Assembly: GCA_003278815.1 (NCBI GenBank)
Contig: QCDB01000001.1
Location: forward strand, 126,001 to 190,000
Source: SAR86 cluster bacterium AG-349-I13
GTDB taxonomy: Bacteria; Pseudomonadota; Gammaproteobacteria; Magnimaribacterales; TMED112
DNA length: 64,000 nucleotides
Direction: 5' to 3'
This document shows positions 1 through 8,905 of this stretch, piece by piece. The translations under genes and the position numbers were made by a program. Numbering within the stretch: position 1 is the stretch's first letter; each line of letters opens with the position of its first letter. Below the pieces are notes generated by a model. That model saw nothing but the letters and a program-made list of their open reading frames with translations. It was not told the DNA's origin and ran no database searches.

Positions 1-59
1 TCTAATAGCGTTAACTAATTTATTAGTAATCAAAGTAAGGTAATTGTTTAAGACAATTA

Positions 60-65
60 TATAAT
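60..65 (+). promoter_or_regulatory. candidate -10 box of dapF
   Basis: A perfect TATAAT hexamer lies 24 bases before the dapF start codon. No convincing -35 box sits 16-18 bases upstream, and no Shine-Dalgarno sequence precedes the ATG. The rest of bases 1-89 shows nothing else recognisable. Confidence 0.35.
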
Positions 66-89
66 CCTAAATTAAGAATTGATCGCAAT

Positions 90-803
90 ATGAAAACTAA
101 GTACACAAAAATGCAATCTAATGGAAATGATTTCTTGGTGTCAGAAGACTATGGCATCGTTACAAAAACAAGAGAGCTATCAGATAGAAGGGGAAATATT
201 GGCTTCGATCAACTTCTCTATTTTCAAAATGGAAACATGCCAAAATTAAGGGTATATAATGCTGATGGTTCAGAAGCAGATAATTGTATAAATGGTTTAA
301 GATGCATAGCTTTTTTATATGGTTTAAAAAATACTTACATTCAAATCAAAAACAAAAAATTTCTTGTAAATATAACTACGAATGGCGCAACTGTTGAAGG
401 GGACATGCCAATAGTTGATAAAATTCATAATTGGTTTGTCATTAAGTTTGGAAATAATCACATTGCAAAATTTTGTGAAAACATTGATGAGTTTGATTTA
501 AAAGCAGAGTATGTAAAAGCAAAAGGCTATAAACCATTCAATAAAATAAAAGATTTCAATATAAGTATATTTAAGATTTGTGGAGATATAATTAAAATTC
601 GAACATATGAGAATGGCACAGGAGAAACATTATCCTGTGGTTCAGCTACACTATCAGTTGCCTGTGCACTAAGCAAAGAGCTGAATTTGAAAAAATTTAA
701 ATTTTCATCTCGCGGAGGTATAACTAAAGTTTATATTTCAAATGATAGTGTAATTTCTGAAGCGAGGGCTCAAGTAATAGAAGAAGGGTTTTTAGATGGA
801 TAA
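90..803 (+). CDS. dapF: diaminopimelate epimerase
   Basis: Interconverts LL- and meso-diaminopimelate in the cytoplasm, the late step of the lysine and peptidoglycan precursor pathway. The 237 residues are shorter than the usual ~275. Both catalytic cysteines of the family are visible: Cys66 in NADGSEADNCINGLRC (normally CGNG, here CING) and Cys183 in GTGETLSCGSAT. The N-terminal SNGNDF motif is present at residues 10-15. It overlaps xerC by 8 bases, as the first gene of dapF-xerC-HAD, an order also known in Pseudomonas, where a DUF484 gene lies between dapF and xerC; that gene is missing here. Confidence 0.96.
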   Translation: MKTKYTKMQSNGNDFLVSEDYGIVTKTRELSDRRGNIGFDQLLYFQNGNMPKLRVYNADGSEADNCINGLRCIAFLYGLKNTYIQIKNKKFLVNITTNGATVEGDMPIVDKIHNWFVIKFGNNHIAKFCENIDEFDLKAEYVKAKGYKPFNKIKDFNISIFKICGDIIKIRTYENGTGETLSCGSATLSVACALSKELNLKKFKFSSRGGITKVYISNDSVISEARAQVIEEGFLDG

Positions 804-1689
804 ACTAAAGAAATCTCTAAAAGATTTTTTAAGAATCAAAAATTACTCTGAACATACGATCTCAAACTATGAGAGAGATATTAATAGGTTTCTGGAGTAT
901 TTGGGTGATAAAAAAATCGATTCTAGTGACATAAATACATCAATAATAACTGGATGGATAATATCTTTAAGAAAAGACGGTTTGGGGAATAGGTCCATTC
1001 AGAGAAATATATCTTCACTAAAAAATTTTTATAAGTTTCTATTTAAAAGCGGGCTAGTCGATATTAATCACTTTGAGTCAGTTCAGTCTCCAAAAATAGG
1101 TGAAACTCTACCTAAAGCCTTAACGCCAGAAGATGTTGAGAAGTTGCTGTCTTTTGAACCAAATACTTTTTCGGAGTTTAGGGATAAAGCTTTTCTTGAG
1201 TTGCTTTACTCATCAGGACTTAGAGTATCTGAAGCTGTTAATGTGAATATTTCATCTTTTGAGTCAGATTTAAATTTTGTGAAAGTGCTTGGCAAGGGAA
1301 ATAAAGAAAGAATGTTACCAGTTGGTAAATTTGCTAAGGATGCAATAACAAAATGGTTAGAAACAAGAAACAAAAACATAAACACTACCGATGCACTTTT
1401 CACCAATAGGTATGGCAAAAGGATATCTGTAAGGGCTATGCAACAAAGAATCTACAAAATCTCAATTGCACAGGGCATGTCTCCGGTTAGTCCACATATG
1501 TTGCGTCACAGCTTTGCTACCCATATCCTCGAATCAAGTGGGGACCTAAGATCTATACAAGAGATGCTAGGTCACAGCAGTTTGAGCACAACACAAATTT
1601 ATACAAAACTAAATTTTCAACAACTAGCAAAAATTTACGATAAATCTCATCCTCATGGCAAGAAAGAAAATAAAACTAATAACATTTGA
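796..1689 (+). CDS. xerC: tyrosine recombinase XerC
   Basis: Site-specific recombinase that, with XerD, resolves chromosome dimers at dif. At 297 residues it has the standard length. The N-terminal SAM-like DNA-binding domain covers about residues 1-90 and the catalytic domain the rest. All catalytic residues are visible: Arg143 (GLRVSE), Lys167 (GKGNKER), His234 and Arg237 (HMLRH), His260 (LGHSS) and the nucleophile Tyr269 (QIYTKL). The position after dapF is the conserved locus of the housekeeping XerC, so I read it as the host enzyme rather than a mobile-element integrase. Confidence 0.95.
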   Translation: MDKLKKSLKDFLRIKNYSEHTISNYERDINRFLEYLGDKKIDSSDINTSIITGWIISLRKDGLGNRSIQRNISSLKNFYKFLFKSGLVDINHFESVQSPKIGETLPKALTPEDVEKLLSFEPNTFSEFRDKAFLELLYSSGLRVSEAVNVNISSFESDLNFVKVLGKGNKERMLPVGKFAKDAITKWLETRNKNINTTDALFTNRYGKRISVRAMQQRIYKISIAQGMSPVSPHMLRHSFATHILESSGDLRSIQEMLGHSSLSTTQIYTKLNFQQLAKIYDKSHPHGKKENKTNNI

Positions 1690-2383
1690 TTTAGACGATA
1701 CAGTTTGGCCGAATCAAAAAGTAATAGTTGACGCCGAAAGGGCATTGTGGAACTTTCTTTTGATGAAAGTGCCACAATTAAAAAATGACTTAAGTGAAGA
1801 AAGCATCAATAAAATTAGGGTGCAGCTTGTTGAAAAAGATAATTCGTTAAAATTTGATCTTACAAAGTTTAGAAAAGAGGTTGTGAAGGAACTTTTGCTT
1901 AAGATTGGGCTTGATGAAAATGAAGCGATTTACTACAGCAACGAAAGCTTTAACGAATTCTTTAAAGTAAGGAATAAAGTACAGCTATATAAAGATGCAA
2001 AAAATGTTTTGGGAAGGTTATATAGAAAAACAACAATAGGATCTTTATCGAATGGTAATGCTGATTTAAGTATTATCGGAATAGATGCCTTTTTTGATTT
2101 TTCCATTAATTCGAAAGATGTTGTATCAAATAAGCCCTCCCCGCCACATTTTCTTAAAGCTCTTGAGTTAGCCTCATGTTATCCAGAAGAAGCAATTCAT
2201 GTAGGAGATTGTCCTGTAAATGATGTTGGAGGTGCTAGAAATTGTAATATAAATGCCATATGGTTTAACTGTGAGAAGAATAAGTGGGATGAGATATTTC
2301 CATGTGATCTTCAAGCAAAAAGCTGGAAAGATCTTTATGAGATTGTAAGCAAAAATTTTATTTTGGAGAAAAAAAATGTTTAA
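1655..2383 (+). CDS. HAD-superfamily hydrolase, YigB-like
   Basis: Predicted cytoplasmic small-molecule phosphatase of 242 residues. HAD motif I is FDLDDTVWPN with nucleophile Asp12 and acid/base Asp14; motif II is the SLSNGN segment; motif IV is HVGDCPVNDVGGA. A cap domain fits between motifs I and II. E. coli YigB, in the same dapF-xerC neighbourhood, dephosphorylates FMN, and the location suggests the same role, but substrate cannot be read from sequence. The ATG lies inside xerC (35-base overlap) and gives a start directly before the motif I strand. Confidence 0.88.
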   Translation: MARKKIKLITFDLDDTVWPNQKVIVDAERALWNFLLMKVPQLKNDLSEESINKIRVQLVEKDNSLKFDLTKFRKEVVKELLLKIGLDENEAIYYSNESFNEFFKVRNKVQLYKDAKNVLGRLYRKTTIGSLSNGNADLSIIGIDAFFDFSINSKDVVSNKPSPPHFLKALELASCYPEEAIHVGDCPVNDVGGARNCNINAIWFNCEKNKWDEIFPCDLQAKSWKDLYEIVSKNFILEKKNV

Positions 2384-2549
2384 CCCGTTCAATATGACTA
2401 AAGACATGAAAGGCATGGAAAAAATGGTGAAACCTGCCTTGGAGAAATTTATGAAAGAATCTGGTTTCGTAAAAAAAGAGGAGCTTGATAGGGCTGTCGA
2501 AAGAATTGACGCTTTAGAAGAGAAAATAGCTGAACTAGAAAGACGCTAG
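2376..2549 (+). CDS. short coiled-coil protein, UbiK/BMFP-like
   Basis: 57 codons plus stop, starting inside the last codons of the HAD gene (8-base overlap) after a GGAG at 2365-2368. The C-terminal half (FVKKEELDRA then a heptad-like ALEEKIAELE) matches the pattern of the BMFP/UbiK family, whose C-terminal coiled coil follows an FV-x-REEFD motif. UbiK of E. coli assists ubiquinone biosynthesis and is about 80-95 residues; the N-terminal amphipathic part here is shortened. Function is inferred from this resemblance only. Confidence 0.55.
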   Translation: MFNPFNMTKDMKGMEKMVKPALEKFMKESGFVKKEELDRAVERIDALEEKIAELERR

Positions 2550-2551
2550 CT

Positions 2552-2962
2552 TTACTCTACAATAGTCAATGAATCTAGCATGTACTGAACAGAACGTTCA
2601 ATTTCTAGCTCTGAACAATCCATACACAAGCCTTTTGCGGGCATAGCGTTGTAACCATTGTATGCATTCGCAGTAAGCATCTCTAAGCCTTTTGACAATC
2701 TATCTTTCCATTGATCATTATTAGCAAGCATTGGGGCACCTGCTAAGCCAGCGGTATGACAAGCAGCACATCCCTGGTTGTATACTGTCTCCCCAGATCT
2801 GCCTACAGGTCCCTCAGGTTCATCAGCTGCCATTCCTGGCATAGAAACTACTGGTATATCTTTTAGAAGACCGAGTCTTTTTCTAACTTCATCTTCGTAA
2901 GAATCAGGAATCATCAAAAATGATGTAAAAATTAAAGAACTCAGTAGTAAAATTTTTTTCAT
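2552..2962 (-). CDS. cytochrome c5 family protein
   Basis: Periplasmic electron carrier, 136 residues, with an N-terminal hydrophobic segment (residues 1-18). Haem c is bound through Cys65-Ala-Ala-Cys68-His69, with Met107 in NAMPAKG as the likely distal ligand. Two further cysteines, Cys113 and Cys116, are the disulfide pair typical of cytochrome c5. It lies beside dsbA and engB-polA, as a cytochrome gene does in Pseudomonas. It could feed electrons to the oxidase encoded at 11-19 kb (inference). Only two bases separate it from the convergent UbiK-like gene. Confidence 0.92.
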   Translation of the reverse strand: MKKILLLSSLIFTSFLMIPDSYEDEVRKRLGLLKDIPVVSMPGMAADEPEGPVGRSGETVYNQGCAACHTAGLAGAPMLANNDQWKDRLSKGLEMLTANAYNGYNAMPAKGLCMDCSELEIERSVQYMLDSLTIVE

Positions 2963-2997
2963 GTCTAATTAGTTGTAGCAGAATAAAGAAATTCAAG

Positions 2998-3585
2998 CTA
3001 ATTATCGTATAGAAATAGCATATTATCGATATTTCTTTGGACGTCGCCTGTTCTTCTAAATTTATATTTTCCGTTGATTACTATTGTTGGCACACCTTCA
3101 AGAACTCCAGCATTTGCCAAACTTCTAACTGTTCGAAGTGCATTTTGTGCTTTTATACCTATACCAAATGAATTATATACATTCATGAATTTTGTATCAT
3201 CATATCCATGCCTCTTGGCAAATTCTAAAACATCACTTTTACTGTTTAAGTTTTTTCTTAACAATTGAATGTCTTTGTATACATTTAGGTGCGCTTCTTC
3301 TCCAAGATCTAAGGCAATAATAGTGTAGTAAAGTCTTGCGTAGACTTCATTCCCAGCTGGAATTTGAACGACATTAACATCTTGTCTTTGCTCTTTCATC
3401 TTCTGTACAGTACTTTCAAAACTGAAACATGCGTTGCACCAATAACCAAATACTTCAGTTATAGATTGGCCTTGAATAAGATCAGATGGTATTAATTCGA
3501 AGTCTTTGCCTTGTTCAGGTTGCGCACTAGCTTCTAAAGCTATGAAAAAGACTAAAGCAATAAAGTTATAAAATTTAATTCTCAT
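2998..3585 (-). CDS. dsbA: thiol:disulfide interchange protein DsbA
   Basis: Periplasmic oxidase that introduces disulfides into exported proteins. I start at the ATG at 3585 (195 residues); a TTG nine codons upstream would put charged residues before the signal peptide. The signal peptide is about residues 1-21, ending near EASAQ. The active site is Cys50-Asn-Ala-Cys53 inside GYWCNACFSF instead of the usual CPHC. The cis-proline loop GVPTIVING is present. DsbB, its reoxidising partner, is encoded at 6870. Confidence 0.93.
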   Translation of the reverse strand: MRIKFYNFIALVFFIALEASAQPEQGKDFELIPSDLIQGQSITEVFGYWCNACFSFESTVQKMKEQRQDVNVVQIPAGNEVYARLYYTIIALDLGEEAHLNVYKDIQLLRKNLNSKSDVLEFAKRHGYDDTKFMNVYNSFGIGIKAQNALRTVRSLANAGVLEGVPTIVINGKYKFRRTGDVQRNIDNMLFLYDN

Positions 3586-3630
3586 AAGTATGCGAGAATG
3601 ATTATATAACAAGTTAGATATAATTAATTA
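3586..3630. promoter_or_regulatory. divergent promoters for engB and dsbA
   Basis: The 45-base gap holds TATAAT at 3619-3624 on the plus strand, six bases before the engB ATG, so predicted transcription starts at or next to the start codon. On the minus strand TATAAT (complement of 3601-3606) lies 15 bases before the dsbA ATG. Neither gene has a Shine-Dalgarno sequence. No good -35 boxes are visible. Confidence 0.5.
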
Positions 3631-4212
3631 ATGAAATTTAATTTTAAGTATTTGGAGCTTAAGTTTGTTGAAAGCGCAGCTGAGTTTGATCAATGTTTGC
3701 AGCATGATATGCAAGAAATTGCATTTGTTGGAGCGTCAAATGCTGGAAAATCATCCGCCATAAATGCTATTTCTAATCAAAAGAAGCTTGCTAAAACAAG
3801 CAAAACACCTGGTAAAACAAAACTTTTTAATTTCTTCAAAGCAAAGTTTGGGTACATTGTTGATTTTCCAGGTTATGGGTACTCAAAAGTTTCAAAATCT
3901 CAAAAAAAGGATTGGGCTAAACATCTACCTCAATACTTTGCATTAAGAAATAATCTTGTTGGAGCGCTTCTCTTTACAGATGTAAGAAATCCTATGAGGG
4001 AACTTGATTTGACTATGTATGAGATGTTAGCAAGTTATGGTCTGCCAACTTCAATAGTTTTAACAAAAACAGATAAAGTTTCTAAAGAAGAATTGGAGGC
4101 TACCATTAAAAAAATTAGCGATAATTATGGTGCCTGTCTTAGCTTTTCAATAAAAGAAAACAGCTCAATCGAAATACTGATTAAAGAAATTAATGAGCTT
4201 CTCTCCAGTTAG
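3631..4212 (+). CDS. engB: ribosome biogenesis GTPase EngB (YihA/YsxC)
   Basis: Circularly ordinary TRAFAC GTPase needed for 50S subunit assembly, 193 residues. G1 is GASNAGKSS at residues 34-42, G3 is DFPGYG at 78-83, and G4 is TKTD at 145-148. The switch I threonine region TSKTPGKT lies at 56-63. The gene is next to polA as in E. coli and Pseudomonas, here convergent with it and overlapping by 23 bases. Confidence 0.95.
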   Translation: MKFNFKYLELKFVESAAEFDQCLQHDMQEIAFVGASNAGKSSAINAISNQKKLAKTSKTPGKTKLFNFFKAKFGYIVDFPGYGYSKVSKSQKKDWAKHLPQYFALRNNLVGALLFTDVRNPMRELDLTMYEMLASYGLPTSIVLTKTDKVSKEELEATIKKISDNYGACLSFSIKENSSIEILIKEINELLSS

Positions 4213-6844
4213 CTCCAAAACCATATTCAACTTTTAAAGGCACATCTATTTCAGTTGTGTTTTCCATGAGATCTAGAATTGGTATTAAATCATCCTCTGA
4301 AAACGCATCAGGAACTTCATAAATAAGTTCATCGTGAACTTGTAAGATCATTTTTATCTCAGGTGCATTTAGATTAATCCACTCATCAATTTTTATCATT
4401 GCAATCTTGATAATATCAGCTGCACTTCCTTGTAATGGTCCATTTATAGCTGCCCTTTCTGCTGCCTGTCGTACCATATAATTACTAGCAGTAATGTTTG
4501 GTACATGTATTTTTCTTCCATAGAGCGTTTCAACATATTTAGTTTCTTTAGACTTCTCTACTATATCGCTCATAAATTTTTTAACATCGCTATATCGTTC
4601 GAAATAACTATTGAGAAAAATGTCTGCTTCAGCACGTGATACTCCAAGTTGATTGGAAAGGCCAAAAGCACTCATACCATATAACAACCCAAAGTTTATA
4701 GTCTTTGCTCTTCTTCGCATTTCGTCATCTACTTCAGTCAACTCGGTTCCAAAAATCTCAGAAGCGGTACGCTTATGAATATCCTCATTTTTTTTAAATG
4801 AATTAAGCATGATAGGATCTTGTGAATAATGAGCCATAAGTCTAAGCTCTATCTGAGAGTAGTCCATTGCCAGAATTTTTTTGTTTGCAGGAGCAATAAA
4901 AGCCTCTCTAATAGTAATTCCTTCTTTCGTTCTTATAGGAATATTTTGTAAATTTGGGTCTGAGGAAGACAATCTCCCAGTAGAAGTCACAGCCTGATGG
5001 TAAGAAGTATGTACTCTTGAGTTTTGATCACAAATTTCTGCAATTTTATCTGTATATGTACTTTTTAACTTTGCTAAAGAACGATATTCAAGTATATCTT
5101 TTACAATGTCATTTTCATCGGATAATTTCTGCAATACAGATTCTGAAGTAGAAAAATATCCCGTTGAAGTTTTCTTTAAACCTTTAGTATCAATCTTTAA
5201 TTTCTCAAATAAAATTTCACTTAATTGTTTTGGTGAATCAATATTAAATACACTGCCAGATGCTTCATGAATTTTTCTTACTAAATTTAAAAGTTTTGCA
5301 CCAAAGTCTTTTGACAGCTCGTTAAGATGACTTGTATCAATAAGTGCACCCTTTTGCTCCATCTCTAAAAGCACAAATAAAAGAGGATAATCAATCGTCT
5401 TTAAAAGATTAATTGAACTTTTGTCAATTATCTCTGAAAGCTTCTCAAAAAGTTGCAAAGTTATATCAGCATCTTCGGCAGCATAGTTTGTGGCTTCTTT
5501 AATTGGAACTTCACTAAAATTTTTATACTTTTTTGCTCCCTTTCCAACAACATCTTCATATTTGATAGTGGAAGTGTTTAGATAATATTCGGCTAATGCA
5601 TCTAAATTGTGTCTGGATGAAGTGCTATTTGCTGCGTAAGACATCAACATTGTGTCTGCAAAAAATTCTTTTATATAAATTTCATGATTTCTTAGTACAG
5701 CAATGTCATATTTTAGATTTTGGCCAATAATTTTGTTTTGATTAATTTCTAGAAGCTGCTTCAACCATTCAATTACCTCAGAAGCATTTAATTCTGTTTG
5801 CTCGACGTGATTAATTGGAATGTAAAAGCCTTCATCTTTTTTTACTGAGAATGACACACCAACTAATTCTGCTTCCAATGAATTAAGTGACGTAGTTTCA
5901 GTATCAAATGCAAAGTATTCAACATCGGTAATTATTAATTCAAGTTTTTCTAGATCGCTTTTATTTGTAATAGCTTTATATTCTGATTTTCTTTTTTCCT
6001 TTGTTTCCCCAATAAAAGAATTAAATTCAAGTTCTTTATAAAACTCTTTGAGCCCATCGCTGCTTGATGCTGGTATATTTATATCATCAAATAACAAGTC
6101 AAGATTTATGTCCTGTTTTAGCGAAACAAGAAAGAGGTTCCTTTGGAGTACTTCCTTTTCTTCTCTTAAGTTCTGTCCCACAACTCCTGTAATTTCATCA
6201 GACTTATTAATAATATTTTCTAAATTACCATATGCGTTAAGCCATTTAGAGGCAGTTTTATTCCCTACCTTCGTAATTCCTGGTATGTTGTCTGCTTTGT
6301 CTCCAACAAGAGCTAATAGCTGTGCAACTTGACTAGGCCCAACACCAAATTTTTCTTTAACGTACTCATTATTGAAGAATTCATTAGACATAGAATTGTG
6401 TTGAATAACATTATCTTCAACTAATTGTGTTAAGTCTTTATCTGGAGATGAGATTAAAATCTTTTTATCGAGTTTGAACTGTTTTGTGAGAGTAGCAATT
6501 ACATCATCTGCCTCAACACCACCTTCTTCTTTAACTGTGAAATTGAATAATTTTGAAAGTTTTTTTATATCTTCAATTTGAACTCTTAACTCATTTGGCA
6601 TTGGGGGCCTATTAGCTTTGTAATCCTTGAAGTAATCATTTCTAAAATTTGGACCTTTAGCATCAAATACCATGACCATTGGAACACCCGGATATTTTTC
6701 AATAAGTTTTCTAAGCATTGATGCAAATCCCCTGGTTGCTCCAGTTGGTTTGCCGGAAGAAGTAGTTAACGGCGGCAGAGCGTGAAAAGCTCGATAAATA
6801 TAAGAAGTTCCATCAATTAAAATTAAATCTGGTCTAAATATCAT
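4190..6844 (-). CDS. polA: DNA polymerase I
   Basis: 884 residues, a full three-domain enzyme for Okazaki fragment processing and repair. The 5'-3' exonuclease domain covers roughly residues 1-290 (LIDGTSYIYRAFHA at the start). The 3'-5' proofreading domain follows, with the DxE of FDTETT intact. The polymerase domain carries motif A (MDYSQIELR), motif B (RRRAKTINFGLLYG) and motif C (QVHDEL). The start is 25 bases from the divergent dsbB. Confidence 0.98.
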   Translation of the reverse strand: MIFRPDLILIDGTSYIYRAFHALPPLTTSSGKPTGATRGFASMLRKLIEKYPGVPMVMVFDAKGPNFRNDYFKDYKANRPPMPNELRVQIEDIKKLSKLFNFTVKEEGGVEADDVIATLTKQFKLDKKILISSPDKDLTQLVEDNVIQHNSMSNEFFNNEYVKEKFGVGPSQVAQLLALVGDKADNIPGITKVGNKTASKWLNAYGNLENIINKSDEITGVVGQNLREEKEVLQRNLFLVSLKQDINLDLLFDDINIPASSSDGLKEFYKELEFNSFIGETKEKRKSEYKAITNKSDLEKLELIITDVEYFAFDTETTSLNSLEAELVGVSFSVKKDEGFYIPINHVEQTELNASEVIEWLKQLLEINQNKIIGQNLKYDIAVLRNHEIYIKEFFADTMLMSYAANSTSSRHNLDALAEYYLNTSTIKYEDVVGKGAKKYKNFSEVPIKEATNYAAEDADITLQLFEKLSEIIDKSSINLLKTIDYPLLFVLLEMEQKGALIDTSHLNELSKDFGAKLLNLVRKIHEASGSVFNIDSPKQLSEILFEKLKIDTKGLKKTSTGYFSTSESVLQKLSDENDIVKDILEYRSLAKLKSTYTDKIAEICDQNSRVHTSYHQAVTSTGRLSSSDPNLQNIPIRTKEGITIREAFIAPANKKILAMDYSQIELRLMAHYSQDPIMLNSFKKNEDIHKRTASEIFGTELTEVDDEMRRRAKTINFGLLYGMSAFGLSNQLGVSRAEADIFLNSYFERYSDVKKFMSDIVEKSKETKYVETLYGRKIHVPNITASNYMVRQAAERAAINGPLQGSAADIIKIAMIKIDEWINLNAPEIKMILQVHDELIYEVPDAFSEDDLIPILDLMENTTEIDVPLKVEYGFGANWREAH

Positions 6845-6869
6845 AGGACTATATATATAATACTTAATA
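6845..6869. promoter_or_regulatory. 25-bp divergent promoter region, polA/dsbB
   Basis: TATAAT at 6856-6861 on the plus strand ends eight bases before the dsbB GTG. On the minus strand TATTAT (complement of 6857-6862) or TATAGT (complement of 6848-6853) lies 3-12 bases before the polA ATG. The two -10 elements overlap on opposite strands, and both transcripts would be leaderless or nearly so. Confidence 0.45.
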
Positions 6870-7373
6870 GTGAAAGAAATAATTAAAAATTACAGTGATA
6901 TATTTATTACTTCCTGTGCTGCCATTGTAGTGTCTGGTCAATATTATCTTGAAAATATCGTTGGTCTTGAGCCTTGTAACTTGTGCATCTTGCAGAAGCT
7001 TTCATCACAGGCAGTATTGTTTATTTTCCTTTTAAAAATGATAGTGCCAAAATTTAAATTCATATTTGATTTACTAGGTTTTGGAGTATTGATATTTGGT
7101 GCATCTGCCAGTGGAAGACAGATCTATCTTCAGAACTTGCCTGCTGATCAGTTAACAGGAGGTTATTGTGATATACCGTTTGAATTTTTATTTAATATGT
7201 ATCCTTTTTTTGATGCACTTAGTAAGGTTTTTCAGGGAAGCAGCAAATGTGCAGAGGAATCTTGGGTTTTTTTATATTTGAATATACCTGAATGGGCACT
7301 TTTATTTTTTACTTCAATGATAATACTATTATTGATAAGATACTTTCTTATAAATTTAAAGGGCCAAAAATAA
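6870..7373 (+). CDS. dsbB: disulfide bond formation protein DsbB
   Basis: Inner-membrane quinone reductase that reoxidises DsbA; 167 residues with four predicted membrane helices. The first redox pair is in LEPCNLCILQK, right after helix 1. The second pair, in the large periplasmic loop, is the Cys of GGYCDIPF and the Cys of GSSKCAEESW; the following WVFLYLNIPEWAL matches the family's C-terminal loop. The start is GTG. It is followed three bases later by pckA. Confidence 0.95.
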   Translation: MKEIIKNYSDIFITSCAAIVVSGQYYLENIVGLEPCNLCILQKLSSQAVLFIFLLKMIVPKFKFIFDLLGFGVLIFGASASGRQIYLQNLPADQLTGGYCDIPFEFLFNMYPFFDALSKVFQGSSKCAEESWVFLYLNIPEWALLFFTSMIILLLIRYFLINLKGQK

Positions 7374-7376
7374 TAA

Positions 7377-8900
7377 ATGTCTAGATCTCTTTATCTGTCA
7401 AATTCAGAGCTAATAGAAAAATCAGTTGCTAATAATGAGAGTGAACTGACTCATACTGGTGCATTATTATCGCTCACGGGAAACAGAACAGGCAGAAGCC
7501 CAAAAGATAGGTTTATTGTCCAGGAAAGCAGTACTAAAGATAAAATTGAATGGGGAGAGGTTAATAAACCGTTTAACTCAGATTATTTTGATAAATTATG
7601 GGACAAGGTGTCAGCCTATCTTGATGACAAAGATAATTATGTTTCAAATGTGCATGTTGGTTCTAATAAAGATCATTATATTCCAGTTCAAATAAAATCA
7701 GAGCTTGCCTGGCATTCCTTATTTTCCAAATTAATTTTTATATCGCCAGAGAGTTTCAATGATGAAAATAAAGAAGTGTGGAAGATTGTTACGGCAGCAA
7801 ATTATGTATGTGATCCGGAAGAAGATCATACAAACTCAGAATCTTGTGTAATTATTAATTTTTTGCGAAGAAAAGTCTTAATCGCAGGTATGAAGTATGC
7901 GGGAGAGATGAAAAAATCCATGTTTGCAGTCCAAAATTTTCTTCTTCCTGAAAAGGGTGTGCTACCAATGCATTGTTCAGCAAATCAAACTTCTGATAAA
8001 CGAACGACACTATTTTTTGGTCTATCAGGAACCGGCAAAACAACCCTATCCGCTGATCCAAAATGTTCACTTATAGGAGATGATGAGCATGGTTGGGGAG
8101 ATGGTACGGTTTTTAATTTTGAAGGTGGTTGTTACGCAAAATGTATAAACCTATCAAAAGAAAATGAGCCTCTAATTTGGGATGCAATAAAGTTTGGAAG
8201 TATTTTGGAAAATGTGGTGATCAACGACCAAGGTGTTCCAGACTACTCTGATAGCAAATATACGGAAAATACTAGAGTTTGTTACCCGAGAGATTTTATA
8301 GATGGTGCCGTACCTGCTAATGAAGGCGATGAGCCTGATAACATAATTTTTTTAACATGTGACCTATCTGGGGTCTTGCCGCCTGTAAGTATCTTGAATG
8401 AAAAAGCAGCAGCTTATCATTTTCTAAGTGGCTATACTGCGAAGGTTGGGTCTACAGAAATAGGTGCCACAAAATCAATGGATTTTACTTTTTCAACTTG
8501 CTTTGGTGCTCCATTTTTTCCTCGACCTGCAGGGGTTTATGCAGACTTACTGGTTAAAAGAGCAAAAAGAAATGAGACAAAGGTCTTTTTAGTAAACACC
8601 GGTTGGACAGGCGGAGGTTATGGTATTGGTAAGAGATTCCCTATTCCAGTTACGAGAGCAATAATTAATGGTATTCAAGATAATAAAATAGACTTCGATA
8701 ATTTGACTTACTTAGATAAACTTAATCTTTATATCCCTAATGAGCTTGAGGGAGTAGATAGCAGCTTCTTAAACCCAAAAACTTCATGGAGTTCAGCTGA
8801 AGAATATGACTTTGAATGCGACAGGCTGTGTGAAAGATTTAAACAAAACTTTAAAAAATTTAATGTATCTCAAGAAATAATAGATGCAGGACCAAAATAG
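7377..8900 (+). CDS. pckA: phosphoenolpyruvate carboxykinase (ATP)
   Basis: Converts oxaloacetate and ATP to PEP, CO2 and ADP; entry step of gluconeogenesis. 507 residues, slightly shorter than the usual 515-540. The P-loop is [14 protein letters not shown], followed by the metal-binding LIGDDEHGW; the substrate-side motif MHCSANQ and the later [10 protein letters not shown] segment are present. It sits three bases after dsbB, so it may be co-transcribed, with no obvious functional link. Confidence 0.97.
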   Translation: MSRSLYLSNSELIEKSVANNESELTHTGALLSLTGNRTGRSPKDRFIVQESSTKDKIEWGEVNKPFNSDYFDKLWDKVSAYLDDKDNYVSNVHVGSNKDHYIPVQIKSELAWHSLFSKLIFISPESFNDENKEVWKIVTAANYVCDPEEDHTNSESCVIINFLRRKVLIAGMKYAGEMKKSMFAVQNFLLPEKGVLPMHCSANQTSDKRTTLFFGLSGTGKTTLSADPKCSLIGDDEHGWGDGTVFNFEGGCYAKCINLSKENEPLIWDAIKFGSILENVVINDQGVPDYSDSKYTENTRVCYPRDFIDGAVPANEGDEPDNIIFLTCDLSGVLPPVSILNEKAAAYHFLSGYTAKVGSTEIGATKSMDFTFSTCFGAPFFPRPAGVYADLLVKRAKRNETKVFLVNTGWTGGGYGIGKRFPIPVTRAIINGIQDNKIDFDNLTYLDKLNLYIPNELEGVDSSFLNPKTSWSSAEEYDFECDRLCERFKQNFKKFNVSQEIIDAGPK

Positions 8901-8905
8901 TAAAA

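Noticed and set aside
4640-4660. CACGTG-centred sequence in polA as a third parS
   Set aside because: Only the central hexamer matches; both outer arms differ from TGTT/AACA.
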